Source: Pseudomonadales bacterium (lineage in GTDB: Bacteria > Pseudomonadota > Gammaproteobacteria > Pseudomonadales > UBA5862). From it: a DNA stretch of 64,000 bases. The notes below the pieces were generated by a model. It was not told the DNA's origin, did not search any database, and worked only from the letters and a program-made list of their open reading frames with translations. Below are positions 8,261 through 17,067 of the stretch, in pieces; position 1 is the stretch's first letter, and each line of letters starts with the position of its first letter. The translations under genes and the position numbers were made by a program. The stretch is from positions 124,001 through 188,000 of the forward strand of contig JACKOQ010000005.1 of assembly GCA_024234215.1 (NCBI GenBank). Reading direction: 5' to 3'.

Positions 8261-11017
8261 GTGAACCATCCTCCTGATCAACCCAACCGCACTCGCACCA
8301 CCTGCGCCTACTGCGGTGTGGGCTGCGGCCTCGAGGTCAGCGTCGCCGCCGGCAGTGCCGGACAACCTGTCCCCCGCGTCGAGCTGCGCGGCGATGCCGC
8401 CCATCCGGCCAATCATGGCCGCCTCTGCTCCAAGGGGTCGGCGCTCGGCGAGACCCTCGGCCTCGACAACCGTCTGCTCCATCCGCAGATCGGCGGCCTG
8501 CGTGCCAGTTGGAATCTTGTCATCGACACCATCGCCAACCGGCTGCGCGACATCATTGCCGAGTCAGGTCCAGAAGCCGTGGCCTTCTACGTCTCCGGCC
8601 AGTTGCTGACCGAGGACTACTATGTCGCCAACAAGCTGATGAAGGGGTTCATCGGCGCCGGCAACATCGACACCAACTCCCGTCTTTGCATGTCCTCGGC
8701 CGCCTCGGCCCACAAGCGCGCCTTCGGCAGCGACAGCGTGCCGGGCTGCTATGAAGATCTGGAGCTGGCTGACCTGATTCTGCTGACCGGCTCCAACACC
8801 GCCTGGGCCCATCCGGTGGTCTATCAGCGCATCGTCAAGGCCAAGGCCGAGCGACCGCAGTTGAAGGTGGTGGTGATCGACCCGCGCCGCACCGCCAGTT
8901 GCGACCTGGCCGACCTGCATCTGCCGATCGCCCCGGGCAGCGATGCACTGCTGTTCAACGGACTGCTCGCCGACCTGGCCCGCCGCGACCGACTCGATCC
9001 GGCCTACATCGCGGCCCACACCGAAGGTTTCGAGGCCGCACTGGCTGCCGCCCAGGCCAGCGCACCCGACCGGGCCAGCACCGCCGCCGCCTGTGGCGTC
9101 GACGAAGCCGCCATTGCCCGTCTGTTCGACTGGTTCGGCGACACCACGCGGGTGGTCACGCTCTTCTCGCAGGGGATCAATCAATCCTCCAGTGGTGTCG
9201 ACAAGGGCAATGCCATCATCAACTGCCACCTCGCCAGCGGCAAGATCGGCAAACCGGGCGCGGCACCGTTCTCGATCACCGGCCAGCCCAATGCGATGGG
9301 CGGCCGCGAAGTGGGCGGCATGGCCAACACCTTGGCGGCGCACATGGAGTATGAGAATCCGGCCGACCTCGACCGCCTGCGCCGCTTCTGGGATGCACCG
9401 GCACTGGCGCATCAGCCGGGACTCAAGGCGGTGGAGCTGTTCCAGGCGGTGGCCGACGGCCGCGTGCGTGCGCTCTGGATCGCCGGCACCAACCCTGCCG
9501 TCAGCCTGCCCGAGGCCAACCGGGTGCGGCAGGCGTTGCAACAGTGCGAATTTCTGATCGTCTCCGACTGCGAAGGGCGCACCGACACCAGTCAACATGC
9601 CCATGTGCTGCTGCCAGCGGCCGCCTGGGGCGAGAAGGATGGCACCGTCACCAACTCCGAACGCCGCATCTCGCGCCAGCGTGCCTTTCTGCCACTGCCG
9701 GGCGAGGCCAGACCCGACTGGTGGATCTTCACCCAGGTGGCGCGCGCGCTCGGTTTCGGGAGCGCCTTCGACTACGACACACCCCAGCAGATTTTCCGTG
9801 AACATGCGCGGCTCTCCAGCTTTGAAAACGACGGCCAGCGCGACTTCGACCTCAGCGGCCTGAGCATGCTCGACGCGGCGCAGTATGACGCTCTGCAACC
9901 GATCCAGTGGCCGGTCACGCCGACGCACCCCGATGGCTGCGCCCGGCTGTTCAGCGATGGCCGCTATTACACCCCGTCGGGCCGGGCCAGACTGATTCCG
10001 ATCACGCCACACCTGTCCGTCGCCCGACTCGATGCACCCCATCCGTTTCTGCTCAACACCGGCCGCATCCGCGACCAGTGGCACACCATGACTCGCAGCG
10101 GCCGCTCGGTGCGTCTGCTCAGCCACATCGCCGAGCCCTTTGTCGAGATTCACCCAGAAGATGCCAAGACCCTTGGCGTTGGTGAGCGGGCGCTGCTCCA
10201 GGTTCACAATCATCACGGCAGCGTGACGCTGCGGGCACAGATCAGCGACGCGGTGCAACGCGGTCAACTGTTCGCGCCGATTCACTGGAACGACCAGTTC
10301 GCCTCGGCCGCCCGCATCGGCAGCCTGGTGGCTGCCGTCACCGACCCGATTTCCGGCCAGCCGGAGTTCAAGCAGAGTGCGGTTGCAGTCGAGCCTTTCG
10401 CTGCGACCTGGCATGGATTCGTGCTCAGCCGCGAGCCGTTCACCACCGACCAGATCGACTACTGGTGTCGCGGGCCGATCGAAGGAGGACACTGCCATGA
10501 ACTGGCCGGCAAGCAGCCCATCAATGACTGGCGCGGCTGGTTCACCGCACGACTGCCTGCCACTGATCCGATGCTGGAGAGCAGCTGGATCGAGTTCCAG
10601 GATGCCGAAGCCGGCCGCTACCGCGCTGCGCGCTTCATTGGCGGACGGCTCGACAGCCTGATCTTCATCGACCGCACACCGCAGCCCGCCGAACGCACCT
10701 GGCTGCTGGAGCGCTTCGCCTGCGGCCAGATCGAGCCGTCAGCCCGCCCGGCGCTGCTGGCAGCCCGTCCGGCCGTGGCCCAGCCCGATGCTGGCCGCAC
10801 GATCTGCGTCTGCTTCAATGTCGGCCTCAACACCATCGAACAGGCCATCCACAGCCAGCGACTGTGCACCGTAGAGGTGATCGGCAACCGGCTGCGTGCC
10901 GGCACCAACTGCGGCTCCTGCCTGCCGGAGCTGCGCGCCATCCTCAGTCGATCGGCAACACCGTCTGCCGCGACGCAGGATTGTCAAGCCCAAAACAGGC
11001 ACACAGATCAATGCTGA
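8261..11017 (+). CDS. nasA: Assimilatory nitrate reductase catalytic subunit with C-terminal [2Fe-2S] domain
   Basis: Cytoplasmic molybdopterin (bis-MGD) enzyme reducing nitrate to nitrite, 918 residues. The N-terminal [4Fe-4S] site is visible as C15-x2-C18-x3-C22 (CAYCGVGC) and a fourth Cys in GRLCSKGSAL. The Mo-bisMGD core and the C-terminal dinucleotide-binding domain (NTGRIRDQWHTMTRSGR, near 600) follow. The last ~75 residues form a BFD-like [2Fe-2S] domain (ICVCFNV ... GTNCGSCLPEL), as in Klebsiella NasA, the likely entry point for electrons from the flavoprotein upstream. The start is GTG, preceded by GGGAG; the nearby ATG at 8239 is out of frame. Confidence 0.95.
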   Translation: MNHPPDQPNRTRTTCAYCGVGCGLEVSVAAGSAGQPVPRVELRGDAAHPANHGRLCSKGSALGETLGLDNRLLHPQIGGLRASWNLVIDTIANRLRDIIAESGPEAVAFYVSGQLLTEDYYVANKLMKGFIGAGNIDTNSRLCMSSAASAHKRAFGSDSVPGCYEDLELADLILLTGSNTAWAHPVVYQRIVKAKAERPQLKVVVIDPRRTASCDLADLHLPIAPGSDALLFNGLLADLARRDRLDPAYIAAHTEGFEAALAAAQASAPDRASTAAACGVDEAAIARLFDWFGDTTRVVTLFSQGINQSSSGVDKGNAIINCHLASGKIGKPGAAPFSITGQPNAMGGREVGGMANTLAAHMEYENPADLDRLRRFWDAPALAHQPGLKAVELFQAVADGRVRALWIAGTNPAVSLPEANRVRQALQQCEFLIVSDCEGRTDTSQHAHVLLPAAAWGEKDGTVTNSERRISRQRAFLPLPGEARPDWWIFTQVARALGFGSAFDYDTPQQIFREHARLSSFENDGQRDFDLSGLSMLDAAQYDALQPIQWPVTPTHPDGCARLFSDGRYYTPSGRARLIPITPHLSVARLDAPHPFLLNTGRIRDQWHTMTRSGRSVRLLSHIAEPFVEIHPEDAKTLGVGERALLQVHNHHGSVTLRAQISDAVQRGQLFAPIHWNDQFASAARIGSLVAAVTDPISGQPEFKQSAVAVEPFAATWHGFVLSREPFTTDQIDYWCRGPIEGGHCHELAGKQPINDWRGWFTARLPATDPMLESSWIEFQDAEAGRYRAARFIGGRLDSLIFIDRTPQPAERTWLLERFACGQIEPSARPALLAARPAVAQPDAGRTICVCFNVGLNTIEQAIHSQRLCTVEVIGNRLRAGTNCGSCLPELRAILSRSATPSAATQDCQAQNRHTDQC

Positions 11018-11098
11018 ATTGTTGTTGATGATTTATAAGCAACCCGCGGATTTGTTGAATTTTTTAGCGATTTTCTTTCAGCCCTCAAGGAGATCTTC

Positions 11099-12346
11099 AT
11101 GACCCAAAGTCACCTTAACCCACCGGTGATCCGCACCCTGGTCAGCGGCATGACCGCACTGCTGCTCTGCCTGCACGGCAGCAGCAGTTCGGCCGCCGCC
11201 ACCTCGATTGCCGAGGCCATCAGCCAAGGGCAGGCCAAGCTCAACCTGCGCTACCGCTATGAAACCGTCGATGAGCAGAACAAGGCACGCGAAGCGGCCG
11301 CCTCGACGCTGCGCACCCGACTCAATTTCACCACCGCCGCCTATCAGGGCTTCACCGGTCAGATCGAGGTCGATGATGTCAGCGCCATCGGCGGTGAGAC
11401 CTACAACAGCACTGTCAATGGCCGCACGCTCTATCCGATCGTGGCCGATCCGACCGCCACCGAGGTCAACCAGGCCTGGCTCGCCTACAAGTTTGGCAAA
11501 AACGACCTCAAATATGGCCGGCAGCGCATCAACCTCGACAACCAGCGCTTCGTCGGCGGCGTCGCCTGGCGTCAGAACGAACAGACCTTCGACGGCATCA
11601 CGCTGACCAACACGAGCATCGACAAGCTCAACCTCTTCTACGGTTACATCACCAACGTCAACCGCATTTTCGGCCCCGATGATGGTGTCAACCTGGCCGA
11701 CCTGCCCGGCGAGGTCCACCTGATCAATGTCGGCTACGAAGGGCTGCCGATCGGCAAGCTGAGCGGCTATGGCTATCTGCTCGACTTCGACGATACGGCC
11801 TCGGCCGCGCTGTCGAGCGCCACCTATGGTGTGCGTCTGGCCACCGCCAAGCCACTGACCGACTACAAGCTGCTCTATGCCCTGGAGTATGCCAGCCAGT
11901 CGGACCACGGCAGCAACCCAAATGAGTTCGAGCGTGACTACATGCTGGTCGAAGGCGGCGTGGCGCTGCCGCTGGCCACCGTGAAACTCGGCTATGAACT
12001 GCTGGGCTCCGACAACGGCACCGGCTTCAGCACCCCACTGGCCACGCTGCATGCGTTCCAGGGCTATGCCGACCGCTTTCTGACCACCCCGGCCAATGGC
12101 GTGGAAGATCGTTACCTCAGCATCGGCGGCAAGATCGAGCAGGTTGATCTAACCTATATCTATCATGACTACCGTTCGGACACTGGCGGCATGGACTATG
12201 GCAACGAAAGCGACCTGGTCATCTCCAGAAAGTTCGGCAAGCACTACAGCCTGATGCTGAAGTATGCCAACTACAGCGCCGACACCGTCAACGCCAGCCT
12301 GTTCGACACCGAAAAGCTCTGGCTGATGGCCTCGGCCGACTTCTGA
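11099..12346 (+). CDS. Outer-membrane channel of the alginate-export/porin type
   Basis: 415-residue exported beta-barrel protein. Signal peptide: TALLLCLHGSSSSAAA within the first ~36 residues. The mature protein starts with the LNLRYRYETVDEQN pattern of the 'alginate export' porin family. It is rich in alternating aromatic strands (YGYLLDF, YALEYASQSD, LMLKYANYS) and ends in phenylalanine (MASADF), the sorting signal for outer-membrane barrels. It is the last gene before the terminator at 12391, so nitrate passage across the outer membrane is an inference from context; alginate itself is not implied. AAGGAG lies before the ATG. Confidence 0.8.
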   Translation: MTQSHLNPPVIRTLVSGMTALLLCLHGSSSSAAATSIAEAISQGQAKLNLRYRYETVDEQNKAREAAASTLRTRLNFTTAAYQGFTGQIEVDDVSAIGGETYNSTVNGRTLYPIVADPTATEVNQAWLAYKFGKNDLKYGRQRINLDNQRFVGGVAWRQNEQTFDGITLTNTSIDKLNLFYGYITNVNRIFGPDDGVNLADLPGEVHLINVGYEGLPIGKLSGYGYLLDFDDTASAALSSATYGVRLATAKPLTDYKLLYALEYASQSDHGSNPNEFERDYMLVEGGVALPLATVKLGYELLGSDNGTGFSTPLATLHAFQGYADRFLTTPANGVEDRYLSIGGKIEQVDLTYIYHDYRSDTGGMDYGNESDLVISRKFGKHYSLMLKYANYSADTVNASLFDTEKLWLMASADF

Positions 12347-12390
12347 GGTGAGTGGGACCGATTTGATTTGAGTGGGAGTGTAGTGCGTTT

Positions 12391-12427
12391 CCGCCATTGT
12401 GGCCTCGGCCACAATGGCGGTTTTTTT
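12391..12427 (+). terminator. Intrinsic terminator of the nitrate operon
   Basis: Perfect inverted repeat: CCGCCATTGTGGCC, loop TCGG, then the GGCCACAATGGCGG arm (the inner bases pair through the loop edge), followed by seven T. It lies directly after the porin gene and before the convergent speD stop. Confidence 0.92.
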
Positions 12428-12429
12428 GC

Positions 12430-13224
12430 TCAGCAGATGTTGCGACCGTAGAAGATCTCTTGCATCTCCCGATGCAGTTGCTTGCGAATCTCGGCCTGCT
12501 CGCGCTCGCTCAGCTCGCTCGATCCGGTACCGAACAGGTAGTTGTCCAGATTGAACTCCTTGAGCAGCATCTTGGTGTGAAAGATGTTCTCCTGATAGAC
12601 ATTGACATCGATCATCTGATAGCGGTCGAGGGTGTCATCGGAGAAGTAGTTCTGGATCGAGTTGATCTCGTGGTCGATGAAGTGCTTGACGCCATCGACA
12701 TCGCGGGTGAAGCCGCGTACCCGGTAGTCGACCGTGACGATGTCCGATTCAAAGGCGTGAATCAGGTAGTTCAGCGCCTTCAGCGGTGAGATCAGCCCGC
12801 AGGTGGCGACATCGATGTCCGCGCGAAAGGTGCTGATCCCCTCGTCGGGATGGCTCTCCGGATAGGTGTGCACGGTCAGATGGCTCTTGTCCAGGTGGCC
12901 CAGCACTGTGCGCGGCATCGGACCGGGCGCCTCGGTGATCAGATGTTCGGACGGCGGTGTGGTCGGGTCGGCCACCAGCATGGTGACACTGGCCCCCTGC
13001 GGATCGTAATCCTCTCGCGAAATATTGAGCACGGTGGCGCCGATGATCTCGACCACCCCTTCGAGGATGGTGGTCAGCCGGTCGGCGTTGTAGAGCTCAT
13101 CGATGTACTCGATGTAGGCGCGCTTCTGTGCCTCGGTCTTGGCGTAGCAGATGTCGTAGATGTTGAAACTCAACGCCTTGGTCAGATTGTTGAACCCATG
13201 CAACCGCAGTCTGTTTTCGTTCAA
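12430..13224 (-). CDS. speD: S-adenosylmethionine decarboxylase proenzyme
   Basis: Makes decarboxylated SAM, the aminopropyl donor for spermidine; cytoplasmic, pyruvoyl-dependent. Very close to the E. coli type (LHGFNNLTKALSFNIYDICYAKT at the start; ESDIVTVDYRVRGFTRD; C-terminus FYGRN). The self-cleavage site is the Lys-Ser bond in LDKSHLTVHTYPESHP; the serine becomes the pyruvoyl group. I chose the TTG at 13224 because AAGGAGG lies 9 bases upstream and the product is then 264 residues, the E. coli length. An ATG at 13269 would add 15 unconserved residues and overrun the ribosome site. The stop abuts the nitrate-operon terminator. Confidence 0.95.
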   Translation of the reverse strand: MNENRLRLHGFNNLTKALSFNIYDICYAKTEAQKRAYIEYIDELYNADRLTTILEGVVEIIGATVLNISREDYDPQGASVTMLVADPTTPPSEHLITEAPGPMPRTVLGHLDKSHLTVHTYPESHPDEGISTFRADIDVATCGLISPLKALNYLIHAFESDIVTVDYRVRGFTRDVDGVKHFIDHEINSIQNYFSDDTLDRYQMIDVNVYQENIFHTKMLLKEFNLDNYLFGTGSSELSEREQAEIRKQLHREMQEIFYGRNIC

Positions 13225-13300
13225 CCGAGGAACCCTCCTTCTCGATAACAGGTGGAAGTGGCCCCGCATGCGGAGCCGGTGATATTCAATGGAAAGATTG

Positions 13301-13696
13301 TTACAGGGCCAGCGGCGGGTGGTGGATCAACTGCACCAGACCGCCATCGGGGTCGCGGCAGTAGAGGCTGCGTGCACCATCGCGGTGGGTGCGCGGCGGC
13401 TTGACGATCTCGACACCGGCCTGCTGCAAAAAAAGATGCCAGGCATCGACATCCTCGGCCCGCGCCAGCATGAAGCCGATGTGGTCGAGCCGACCATCGC
13501 CGGCGGCCTGACCCTCGGCAGCGCGGTGCAGCGCCAGATTGTCATGCCCCGAAGTCAGGTAGACATTGTCGGAGTCGGGGCGCCACTCCACCTTCATGCC
13601 GATCAGCTCGACATAGAATCGCTCGGTCGCATCGAAGGCCCGCACGAACAGCGCGACATGGCGCATTCCGCGGGTGGCAGCGGGTCGCTCAGCCAT
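13301..13696 (-). CDS. VOC (glyoxalase/dioxygenase fold) family protein
   Basis: 131-residue vicinal-oxygen-chelate protein. The two half-repeats are MRHVALFVRAFDATERFYVELIGM and LDHIGFMLARAEDVDAWHLFL. Candidate metal ligands are His13 (MRHVALF), His72 (DHIGF) and the closing DPDGGLVQLIHHP segment. The substrate cannot be read from the sequence. The ATG overlaps the end of the OsmC-like gene upstream by 8 bases, so the two are probably cotranscribed. Confidence 0.8.
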   Translation of the reverse strand: MAERPAATRGMRHVALFVRAFDATERFYVELIGMKVEWRPDSDNVYLTSGHDNLALHRAAEGQAAGDGRLDHIGFMLARAEDVDAWHLFLQQAGVEIVKPPRTHRDGARSLYCRDPDGGLVQLIHHPPLAL

Positions 13697-14123
13697 GGCT
13701 GCTGTCCAGTTCGATGATCTGATACCCGTGCGTCACTTCGACGCCGGCCCGGCCCAGCATGATCGACGCCGAGCAGTACTTTTCGGCGGAGAGCTCGACC
13801 GCCCGCTTCACCTGTGCCTCCTTGAGGCCATGGCCGGTGACGATGAAGTGCAGGTGAATCTTGGTGAAGACCGCTGGCACCTCGTCGGCACGTTCGGCGG
13901 TAAGTTCCGCAACGCAATCGGTCACCTGCTGCCGCGACTTGCGCAGAATTGACACCACGTCGTAAGAGGAACAGCCACCAACCCCCATCAGCAGCAGCTC
14001 CATCGGCCGGATGCCGACGTTGCGGCCACCCTGCTCCGGCGGTCCTTCGAGCACCACTGCATGACCACTGCCCGACTCGGCCACGAACATGACGTCGCCC
14101 GCCCACTTCACCCGCGCTTTCAT
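13689..14123 (-). CDS. yhfA: OsmC family protein, YhfA type
   Basis: 144-residue OsmC/Ohr-fold protein matching E. coli YhfA along its length: start MKARVKWAGDVMF, GGCSSYDVVSILRKSRQ, INLHFIVTG-like stretch IHLHFIVTGHGLKEA, and AVELSAEKYCSASIML. OsmC relatives reduce organic peroxides through two cysteines; the equivalents here are the Cys of GGCSS and of EKYCS. The precise substrate of YhfA is not established. The frame is open further upstream, but similarity starts at this ATG. The end overlaps the VOC gene. Confidence 0.85.
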   Translation of the reverse strand: MKARVKWAGDVMFVAESGSGHAVVLEGPPEQGGRNVGIRPMELLLMGVGGCSSYDVVSILRKSRQQVTDCVAELTAERADEVPAVFTKIHLHFIVTGHGLKEAQVKRAVELSAEKYCSASIMLGRAGVEVTHGYQIIELDSSHG

Positions 14124-14205
14124 CAACCTCGCCCCCCGCAAAGAGGCGCAAAGGGTACCATAAACCACGCCCGACAAGATGACATTGCGCTGATCGAACT
14201 GCCGC

Positions 14206-15945
14206 CTAGGTCGCTTCCCAATGCTCGACCACCAGTTGCAACCGCGTCTCGCCCCGATAGCGGTTGAGGTCGAGCCGGTAGGCCAGTCGCAGCCGGTTCG
14301 GCAGCTGCTCCAACTGGTCGAGATCGAAGCGAAAGGCGATGGCATCGAGCGGCTCTCCACCCTCAGCTGAGGCCAGCAGCATCTTCAGATGGTGACCCCC
14401 GACGATGCGTCGCTGCAGCAGCTCGAACTCCCCCTCGAACAGCGGCTCGGGAAAGTGCTGCCCCCAGGGGCCGCCATAGCGCAGCTGCCGTGCCACCTCC
14501 AGTGTCAGCGCGGCGACCGGCAGAATGCCATCGCTCAGCACGATCCCTTCGAGCACTTCGGGCGCGATCCATTGACGTGCCGTCTGATCGAACAGCGTGG
14601 CGAAACGGGAATAGTCGCCGTCGGCGATGCTGAGCCCCGCCGCCATCGCATGGCCGCCAAAACGGCGGATCAGATCGGGCTGCGCCGTCGCCATCGCATC
14701 GAGCAGGTCGCGGATGTGCAGGCCGGGAATCGACCGTGCCGAACCCTTGAGCTCACCCTCACCGCCCTGCGCGAAGATGATCACCGGCCGGTGGTAGCGC
14801 TCCTTGAGCCGCGAGGCCAGAATCCCGATCACGCCCTGATGCCAGCCGGGACGGTAGAGCGCCAGACCGACCGGCAGCGCCTCGGCAGCGAGCTCCCCCT
14901 GCTGCTCCAGTTCGAGCAGTGCCTCTTCATGCATCAGCGATTCGGTTTCACGCCGCGACTGATTGAAGCGGTCGAGCAGTTGCGCCAGTTGCCGCGCCCG
15001 GGCTGGATCGGGCGCCAGCAGACATTCGATGCCGAGGGTCATGTCATCCATCCGCCCGGCCGCGTTGAGCCGCGGCCCCACGGCGAAGCCCAGATCGCTG
15101 CTGACCACGCTGTCGCTCGGACGCCCACTCACCTCCAGCAGTGCCTGGATGCCGGGGCGGGCACGGCCAGCACGGATTCGGCGCAGACCTTGCTCGACCA
15201 GAATGCGGTTGTTGCCATCCAGCGGCACCACATCCGCCACCGTGCCCAGCGCCACCAGATCGAGCAACTCGGCCAGATTCGGCGCCTGCACACCGGCACC
15301 GAACCAGCCCTCATCGCGCAGTCGACCACGCACCGCCAGCAGCAGGTAGAAGATCACCCCAACCCCGGCCAGGGCCTTGGAAGCAAAACGGCAACCGGGC
15401 TGATTCGGGTTGACGATGGCATCGGCCGGCGGCAACTCGGCGCCGGGCAGGTGGTGGTCGGTGATCAGCACCCGGATGCCGGCCGCCTGCGCCTGCAACA
15501 CGCCCGCCATGCTGGAGATGCCATTGTCGACAGTGATCAGCAGATGAGGCGCGGAGCGGGCGGCGATGGCGACGATCTCGGGCGTGAGGCCATAGCCGAA
15601 TTCGAAGCGGTTCGGCACCAGATAGCCCACTTCGGTGGCACCCAGCAGCCGCAGCCCGGTCACGGCCACCGCGCAGCTGGTGGCGCCATCGGCATCGAAA
15701 TCGCCGACCACCAGAATGCGCCGTCCCTGGGTGATGGCATCGATCACCAGTTCGACGGCCGCATCGATGCCTTTCAGATCAGCCGGCGGCAGCAGACCAG
15801 CCAGCTCCAGCGGCTGATTCACCGCGCCTTCGCCCAGACCACGGTGCCGATACAGAGCGGCCAGCAGCGCCTCGGGTTGCGCCGGCAGCAGACCATCCCT
15901 GGTCGCGCCGGCGTGGCGTTGAATTCGTCGGCGCAATGCAGCCAT
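14206..15945 (-). CDS. recJ: Single-stranded-DNA-specific 5'-3' exonuclease RecJ
   Basis: Recombination and mismatch-repair exonuclease of the DHH phosphoesterase superfamily, 579 residues, typical for RecJ. Metal-binding motifs are visible: VVGDFDADGATSCAVAV (about 85-100), then LLITVDNGISS, and the DHH motif itself in RVLITDHHLPG. The DHHA1 region is marked by FGGHAMAAGLSI (about 440), and the C-terminal OB-like part follows. It lies 16 bp behind thrC in the same direction, a common gammaproteobacterial neighbourhood (hom-thrC-recJ). Confidence 0.96.
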   Translation of the reverse strand: MAALRRRIQRHAGATRDGLLPAQPEALLAALYRHRGLGEGAVNQPLELAGLLPPADLKGIDAAVELVIDAITQGRRILVVGDFDADGATSCAVAVTGLRLLGATEVGYLVPNRFEFGYGLTPEIVAIAARSAPHLLITVDNGISSMAGVLQAQAAGIRVLITDHHLPGAELPPADAIVNPNQPGCRFASKALAGVGVIFYLLLAVRGRLRDEGWFGAGVQAPNLAELLDLVALGTVADVVPLDGNNRILVEQGLRRIRAGRARPGIQALLEVSGRPSDSVVSSDLGFAVGPRLNAAGRMDDMTLGIECLLAPDPARARQLAQLLDRFNQSRRETESLMHEEALLELEQQGELAAEALPVGLALYRPGWHQGVIGILASRLKERYHRPVIIFAQGGEGELKGSARSIPGLHIRDLLDAMATAQPDLIRRFGGHAMAAGLSIADGDYSRFATLFDQTARQWIAPEVLEGIVLSDGILPVAALTLEVARQLRYGGPWGQHFPEPLFEGEFELLQRRIVGGHHLKMLLASAEGGEPLDAIAFRFDLDQLEQLPNRLRLAYRLDLNRYRGETRLQLVVEHWEAT

Positions 15946-15961
15946 TCGGATTCCCGCAGGG

Positions 15962-17047
15962 TCAGCCGATTCGCTCCAGAATCACCCGGCGCACGGCATC
16001 GAGGGTGGCATCGACCGTCAGCAGCGTCTCGGTGCCCTGACACTGGGCGATGGCGCTGTCAGGATCCTTCAGTCCGTGGCCGGTCAGGGTGCAGACCACC
16101 TTGCTGCCTTCGGGAATCTTGCCAGCGCGGATGTCGCGCATCGCACCGCCGACCGAGGCCGCCGACGCCGGCTCGCAGAAGATGCCCTCATGCATCGCCA
16201 GCAGCCGCTGCGCCTGCAGAATCTCCTCGTCGCTCAGCGCGTCGAACCAGCCCTGCGACTCGCGCTGCGCACTCCAGGCCTTGTCCCACGACTGCGGGTG
16301 GCCGATGCGAATCGCGGTCGCGACCGTCTCCGGTGCGTCGACCATCTGCCCAGTGACGAAGGGGGCCGCTCCGGCGGCCTGATAGCCCAGCATCCGCGGC
16401 CGGCTGTTGATGATGCCATCGTGCTGGTATTCGCTGTAGCCGATCCAGTGGGCAGTGATGTTGCCGGCATTGCCGACCGGCAGACAGTGAAAGTCGGGTG
16501 CCAGCCCCAGCTCCTCGACGATTTCAAAGGCGGCGGTCTTCTGTCCCTGCAGACGATAGGGGTTGATCGAGTTGACGATGGTGACCGGTGCCTCATCCGC
16601 CACCTGCTTGACCAGCGCCATACCGACATCGAAATTGCCACGGATCTGGATGATGGCAGCCCCGTACATCATCGTCTGTGCCAGCTTGCCCAGCGCGATC
16701 TTGCCTTCCGGAATCAGCACGAAGGCGGTGATGCCGGCGCGGGCGGCATAGGCGGCCGCCGACGCCGAGGTGTTGCCGGTCGAAGCGCAGATGATCGCGC
16801 GGCTGCCGCCCTCGACCGCCTTGGTGACCGCCATGGTCATGCCGCGGTCCTTGAACGAGCAGGTGGGATTCAGCCCCTCATATTTGACATAGATGTCGAC
16901 CTCCCTGCCCAGCAACCTCGGCAGATTGTTGAGCCGGATCAACGGTGTATTGCCTTCGCCAAGGCTGATGAAACGGGTGTCGTCGTGCACCGGCAGGCGG
17001 TCACGGTAGCGGTCGATCAGGCCGACATAGCGGCTGGATGTGGCCAT
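15962..17047 (-). CDS. thrC: Threonine synthase
   Basis: PLP enzyme converting O-phosphohomoserine to threonine, 361 residues: the short form without the long N-terminal domain of E. coli ThrC. The PLP lysine is in NPTCSFKDRGMTMA (about residue 67). The phosphate-cup glycine loop is the PVGNAGN segment, and ASTGNTSASAAAYAARAG is the fold-type II asparagine loop. It lies 20 bp after hom, giving the last two steps of threonine synthesis in one unit; lysC, the first step, is 28 kb away in this window. Confidence 0.95.
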   Translation of the reverse strand: MATSSRYVGLIDRYRDRLPVHDDTRFISLGEGNTPLIRLNNLPRLLGREVDIYVKYEGLNPTCSFKDRGMTMAVTKAVEGGSRAIICASTGNTSASAAAYAARAGITAFVLIPEGKIALGKLAQTMMYGAAIIQIRGNFDVGMALVKQVADEAPVTIVNSINPYRLQGQKTAAFEIVEELGLAPDFHCLPVGNAGNITAHWIGYSEYQHDGIINSRPRMLGYQAAGAAPFVTGQMVDAPETVATAIRIGHPQSWDKAWSAQRESQGWFDALSDEEILQAQRLLAMHEGIFCEPASAASVGGAMRDIRAGKIPEGSKVVCTLTGHGLKDPDSAIAQCQGTETLLTVDATLDAVRRVILERIG

Positions 17048-17067
17048 TTGGGCTCCTTTCTCGGCAA

